Shown here: positions 6,474-7,769 of the stretch, in pieces | Layout of the letters: the number at the start of each line of letters is the position of its first letter | Position numbering within the stretch: position 1 is the stretch's first letter | Assembly: GCA_905214155.1 (NCBI GenBank) | Contig: CAJMLC010000092.1 | Span: 1-7,769 of the forward strand | From: an uncultured bacterium | Lineage (GTDB): Bacteria; Bacillota; Clostridia; Oscillospirales; Oscillospiraceae | Length of the DNA: 7,769 nucleotides | Reading direction: 5' to 3' | The notes under the pieces: generated by a model | Seen by the model: the letters and a program-made list of their open reading frames with translations, nothing else | Database searches by the model: none | What the model was told of the DNA's origin: nothing | Position numbers and translations under genes: made by a program

Positions 6474-6504
6474 TGGCCACATCCTCCGAAAGGAGGTGCT
6501 GCCA
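6474..6504 (+). promoter_or_regulatory. Hairpin hiding the Shine-Dalgarno and start codon of the 25-codon ORF
   Basis: CCTCC (6483-6487) pairs with the Shine-Dalgarno GGAGG (6492-6496) across a GAAA tetraloop of the stable GNRA class. The stem continues with CA/TG (one bulged T) and TGGC (6474-6477) against GCCA (6501-6504), whose last A is the first base of the ATG. The ribosome site is AAAGGAGGT, a full anti-SD complement, but it is buried. This fits an mRNA kept silent until processed or unfolded. Confidence 0.7.
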
Positions 6505-6581
6505 TGCGAATTACGTTACATATCGGGCCATTTACGGTTACGATCATCGTGAAACGCAGAAACCGCCACTCGGCCAAGTGA
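6504..6581 (+). CDS. Small cationic peptide, 25 residues (candidate type I toxin-like ORF)
   Basis: I do not recognise the product. It begins MRITLHIGPFTVTIIV and ends in a strongly basic tail, KRRNRHSAK. The first 16 residues alternate hydrophobic and polar/Thr side chains around a Gly-Pro, which suggests two short beta strands rather than a plain transmembrane helix; a short membrane-inserting segment remains possible. Evidence that it is translated is its setting: a consensus promoter, an AAAGGAGGT site seven bases before the ATG, and a clean stop. A longer frame open back to a TTG at 6393 is rejected because it would start inside the promoter. The last codons and stop lie inside the 6558-6589 hairpin, and a facing promoter would make RNA antisense to this end. 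Layout resembles type I toxins, but no sequence match is claimed; a leader or signalling peptide is the alternative. Confidence 0.65.
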   Translation: MRITLHIGPFTVTIIVKRRNRHSAK

Positions 6582-6589
6582 CGGTTTCT
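6558..6589 (-). terminator. Hairpin over the end of the small ORF (possible antisense terminator)
   Basis: AGAAACCG (6558-6565) and CGGTTTCT (6582-6589) form eight pairs, and CACT (6567-6570) and AGTG (6577-6580) four more, around a six-base loop. The bases between them, C6566 and A6581, mismatch in sense RNA but read U-G in antisense RNA. In the sense direction the stem is followed by AAAGTATTGG and would not terminate. In the antisense direction GCGTTTC makes a weak terminator. The ORF stop codon (6579-6581) is inside the stem. Confidence 0.5.
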
Positions 6590-6614
6590 AAAGTATTGGA
6601 AACTTAAACGAACC

Positions 6615-6643
6615 GGGTCAACCGCTTGCCGCAGTACCCTTTT
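6615..6643 (+). terminator. Probable terminator of the small-ORF transcript
   Basis: GGGT (6615-6618) pairs with ACCC (6636-6639), and ACCGC (6621-6625) with GCAGT (6631-6635) apart from one C-A mismatch, around loop TTGCC with a two-base CA bulge. TTTTCC follows, and further T runs come after it. The sense transcript would therefore be about 215 bases and end where the antisense transcript begins. Confidence 0.5.
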
Positions 6644-6651
6644 CCATTTTT

Positions 6652-6679
6652 ATTATAACTGATTTTACGGCCTTGTCAA
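6652..6679 (-). promoter_or_regulatory. Consensus promoter facing the small ORF (antisense RNA promoter)
   Basis: Read on the minus strand, TTGACA (6679-6674) and TATAAT (6657-6652) are both perfect consensus with a 16-base spacer. The -35 begins nine bases after the nrdD stop codon. There is no minus-strand gene downstream before the convergent beta-helix gene, so the promoter most plausibly serves an untranslated RNA running into the small ORF. Confidence 0.75.
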
Positions 6680-6687
6680 GAGGTAGA

Positions 6688-7769
6688 TCAAAGGTGCAGG
6701 ACGCGGTCGCGGATCTCCTGGGTGCGGCCCTGGTTCCAGTACTGCGTGCCGATATAGCCGCAGGTGCGCCGGGCGACGTTCATCTTGGACTGGTCGGTGT
6801 TGCCGCACTGCGGGCACGTCCAGACCAGCTTACCGTCCTTGTCCTCTTTGATCTCAATCTCGCCGTCGAAGCCGCAGATCTGGCAATAGTCGGACTTCGT
6901 GTTCAGTTCAGCGTACATGATGTTCTCGTAGATGAACTGCATGACCTGCAGCACGGCGTCGATGTTGCTCTGCATGTTCGGAACCTCGACGTAGCTGATC
7001 GCACCGCCGGGGGAAAGTGCCTGGAACTGCGACTCAAAGGCCAGCTTGTCAAAGGCGTTGATGTGCTCAGAGACGTGGATGTGATAGGAATTTGTGATGT
7101 AATTCTTATCCGTGATCCCTTCGATGATCCCAAAGCGCTTTTGCAGGCACTTGGCAAACTTATAGGTTGTGGACTCCAGCGGTGTGCCGTACAGGGAGAA
7201 GTCGATGTTCTCCTTCTGCTTCCACTCGGCGCACTTGTCGTTCATGTGCTGCATGACCTCAAGCGCAAAGGGCGTCGCGGCGGGGTCGGTATGCGATTTG
7301 CCGGTCATGTACTTGACGCACTCGTAAAGGCCGGCGTAGCCGAGGGAGATGGTCGAGTAGCCGCCGTAGAGCAGCTTGTCGATTGGCTCGCCCTTGCCGA
7401 GCCGGGCCAGCGCGCCGTACTGCCAGAGGATCGGGGCTGCGTCGGAGAGCGTGCCCTTCAGGCGGTTGTGGCGGCACATCAGAGCCTCGTAGCAGAGCTC
7501 GAGCCGCTCGTCGAAGATGCGCCAGAATTTATCCACCGCGCCGCCGGAGGAGAGCGCCACGTCGACGAGGTTGATCGTGACGACGCCCTGATTGAAGCGG
7601 CCGTAGTATTTCGGCTTGCCGGGCTCGTAGTTGCCGGCATTGGCGATATTGTCCCAGCCGTTGCCGGAGCGGTCGGGCGTGAGGAAGCTGCGGCAGCCCA
7701 TGCAGGTATACACATCGCCGTGGCCCGGCGTCTCGCCCTTGGAGAGCTTCAGCTCGCGCATTTTCTTCT
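6688..7769 (-). CDS. nrdD: Anaerobic (class III) ribonucleoside-triphosphate reductase, C-terminal half, partial
   Basis: NrdD reduces ribonucleoside triphosphates to deoxy forms for DNA synthesis without oxygen, using a glycyl radical installed by the radical-SAM activase NrdG. About 359 residues are visible, roughly half of a ~700-residue protein; the frame is open through the window edge (KKMREL at the boundary), so the ATG at 7761 is internal. Seen: VYTCMGCRSFLTP with active-site-type cysteines, FNQGVVTINLVDVAL, a region YGTPLESTTYKFAK and YHIHVSEHINAFDKLAFESQFQALSPGGAISYVEVPN. A zinc-ribbon pair CQIC and CPQC follows. Near the C-terminus the glycyl-radical motif RRTCGYIG has its Gly at codon 6757-6759, and the protein ends VLHL. 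The family places the radical Gly in RxCGY. The gene looks intact in this half. nrdG is not in the window. No terminator lies directly after the stop; the nearest minus-strand stems are 6615-6639 and 6558-6589. Confidence 0.95.
   Translation of the reverse strand, partial: KKMRELKLSKGETPGHGDVYTCMGCRSFLTPDRSGNGWDNIANAGNYEPGKPKYYGRFNQGVVTINLVDVALSSGGAVDKFWRIFDERLELCYEALMCRHNRLKGTLSDAAPILWQYGALARLGKGEPIDKLLYGGYSTISLGYAGLYECVKYMTGKSHTDPAATPFALEVMQHMNDKCAEWKQKENIDFSLYGTPLESTTYKFAKCLQKRFGIIEGITDKNYITNSYHIHVSEHINAFDKLAFESQFQALSPGGAISYVEVPNMQSNIDAVLQVMQFIYENIMYAELNTKSDYCQICGFDGEIEIKEDKDGKLVWTCPQCGNTDQSKMNVARRTCGYIGTQYWNQGRTQEIRDRVLHL

Larger units (their letters stand above)
6551..6645 (-). ncRNA. 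Putative cis-antisense RNA with two stem-loops
   Basis: The minus-strand promoter at 6652-6679 should start a transcript near 6645 that runs leftward. It covers the 3' UTR and the last third of the 25-codon ORF. Two stem-loops lie in it. The first (6639 down to 6615) pairs GGGTACTGC with GCGGT and ACCC across GGCAA, with two bulged bases. The second (6589 down to 6558) is a 13-pair stem, AGAAACCG-T-CACT against AGTG-G-CGGTTTCT. Each stem contains a U-G pair that would be an A-C mismatch in the opposite strand, supporting minus-strand folding. After the second stem there is only GCGTTTC, a weak T-tract, so the 3' end near 6551 is uncertain; the RNA may continue further into the ORF. Role inferred: blocking or degrading the sense mRNA. 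Confidence 0.55.

Noticed and set aside
4956..6482. 508-codon minus-strand open frame opposite the beta-helix gene
   Set aside because: It is a long antisense shadow, with an Arg/His/Ala-rich translation without domains, running across a strong terminator. The plus-strand gene has promoter, ribosome site, signal peptide and terminator.
1..7769. CRISPR array, tRNA, rRNA or known riboswitch
   Set aside because: No regularly spaced direct repeats, cloverleaf-like sequences or recognisable aptamer cores were seen on either strand.

Overview
The window looks like a piece of a moderately GC-rich anaerobic Bacillota genome, most likely a gut Clostridia or Oscillospiraceae-type bacterium. This is inferred from strong Shine-Dalgarno sequences, sigma-A promoters of Gram-positive type, an oxygen-sensitive class III ribonucleotide reductase, and a LytS/YesM-type kinase beside an ABC-2 exporter. 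No rRNA or tRNA is present to fix the taxon, so it is not named further.

Layout. (1) Positions 59-4001, minus strand: one compact operon read right to left, ABC ATPase (intact) -> large ABC permease (split by a frameshift near 2716) -> histidine kinase -> response regulator. The genes overlap or abut: ATPase and permease share 7 nt, and kinase and regulator share ATGA. A ~162 bp imperfect palindrome resembling a MITE sits between permease and kinase. The kinase has Asn where its family has the phosphoacceptor His, and the regulator stops after 53 residues, before the phosphoacceptor Asp. So the exporter and its signalling pair look like a decaying sensor-transporter module with only the ATPase clearly sound. 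(2) Positions 4002-4310: a divergent regulatory region with a good plus-strand promoter, a perfect 20-bp palindrome and an adjacent perfect hairpin. (3) Positions 4311-6326, plus strand: a 671-residue secreted parallel beta-helix protein of unknown substrate, followed by a textbook terminator. (4) Positions 6361-6687: a compact convergent module. A strong plus-strand promoter leads to a 25-codon ORF whose ribosome site lies in a hairpin. An equally strong minus-strand promoter faces it and would make an antisense RNA over the 3' part of the ORF and its 3' UTR. The architecture resembles a type I toxin-antitoxin locus. (5) Positions 6688-7769, minus strand: the C-terminal half of anaerobic ribonucleoside-triphosphate reductase NrdD, running off the right edge.

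The observation most worth following is the 6393-6679 module. Both hairpins in its 3' region carry a C-A mismatch when read as sense RNA that becomes a U-G wobble pair in antisense RNA. This suggests that the minus-strand transcript is a folded functional RNA. No homology search or folding program could be run, so function for this module is inference from layout.
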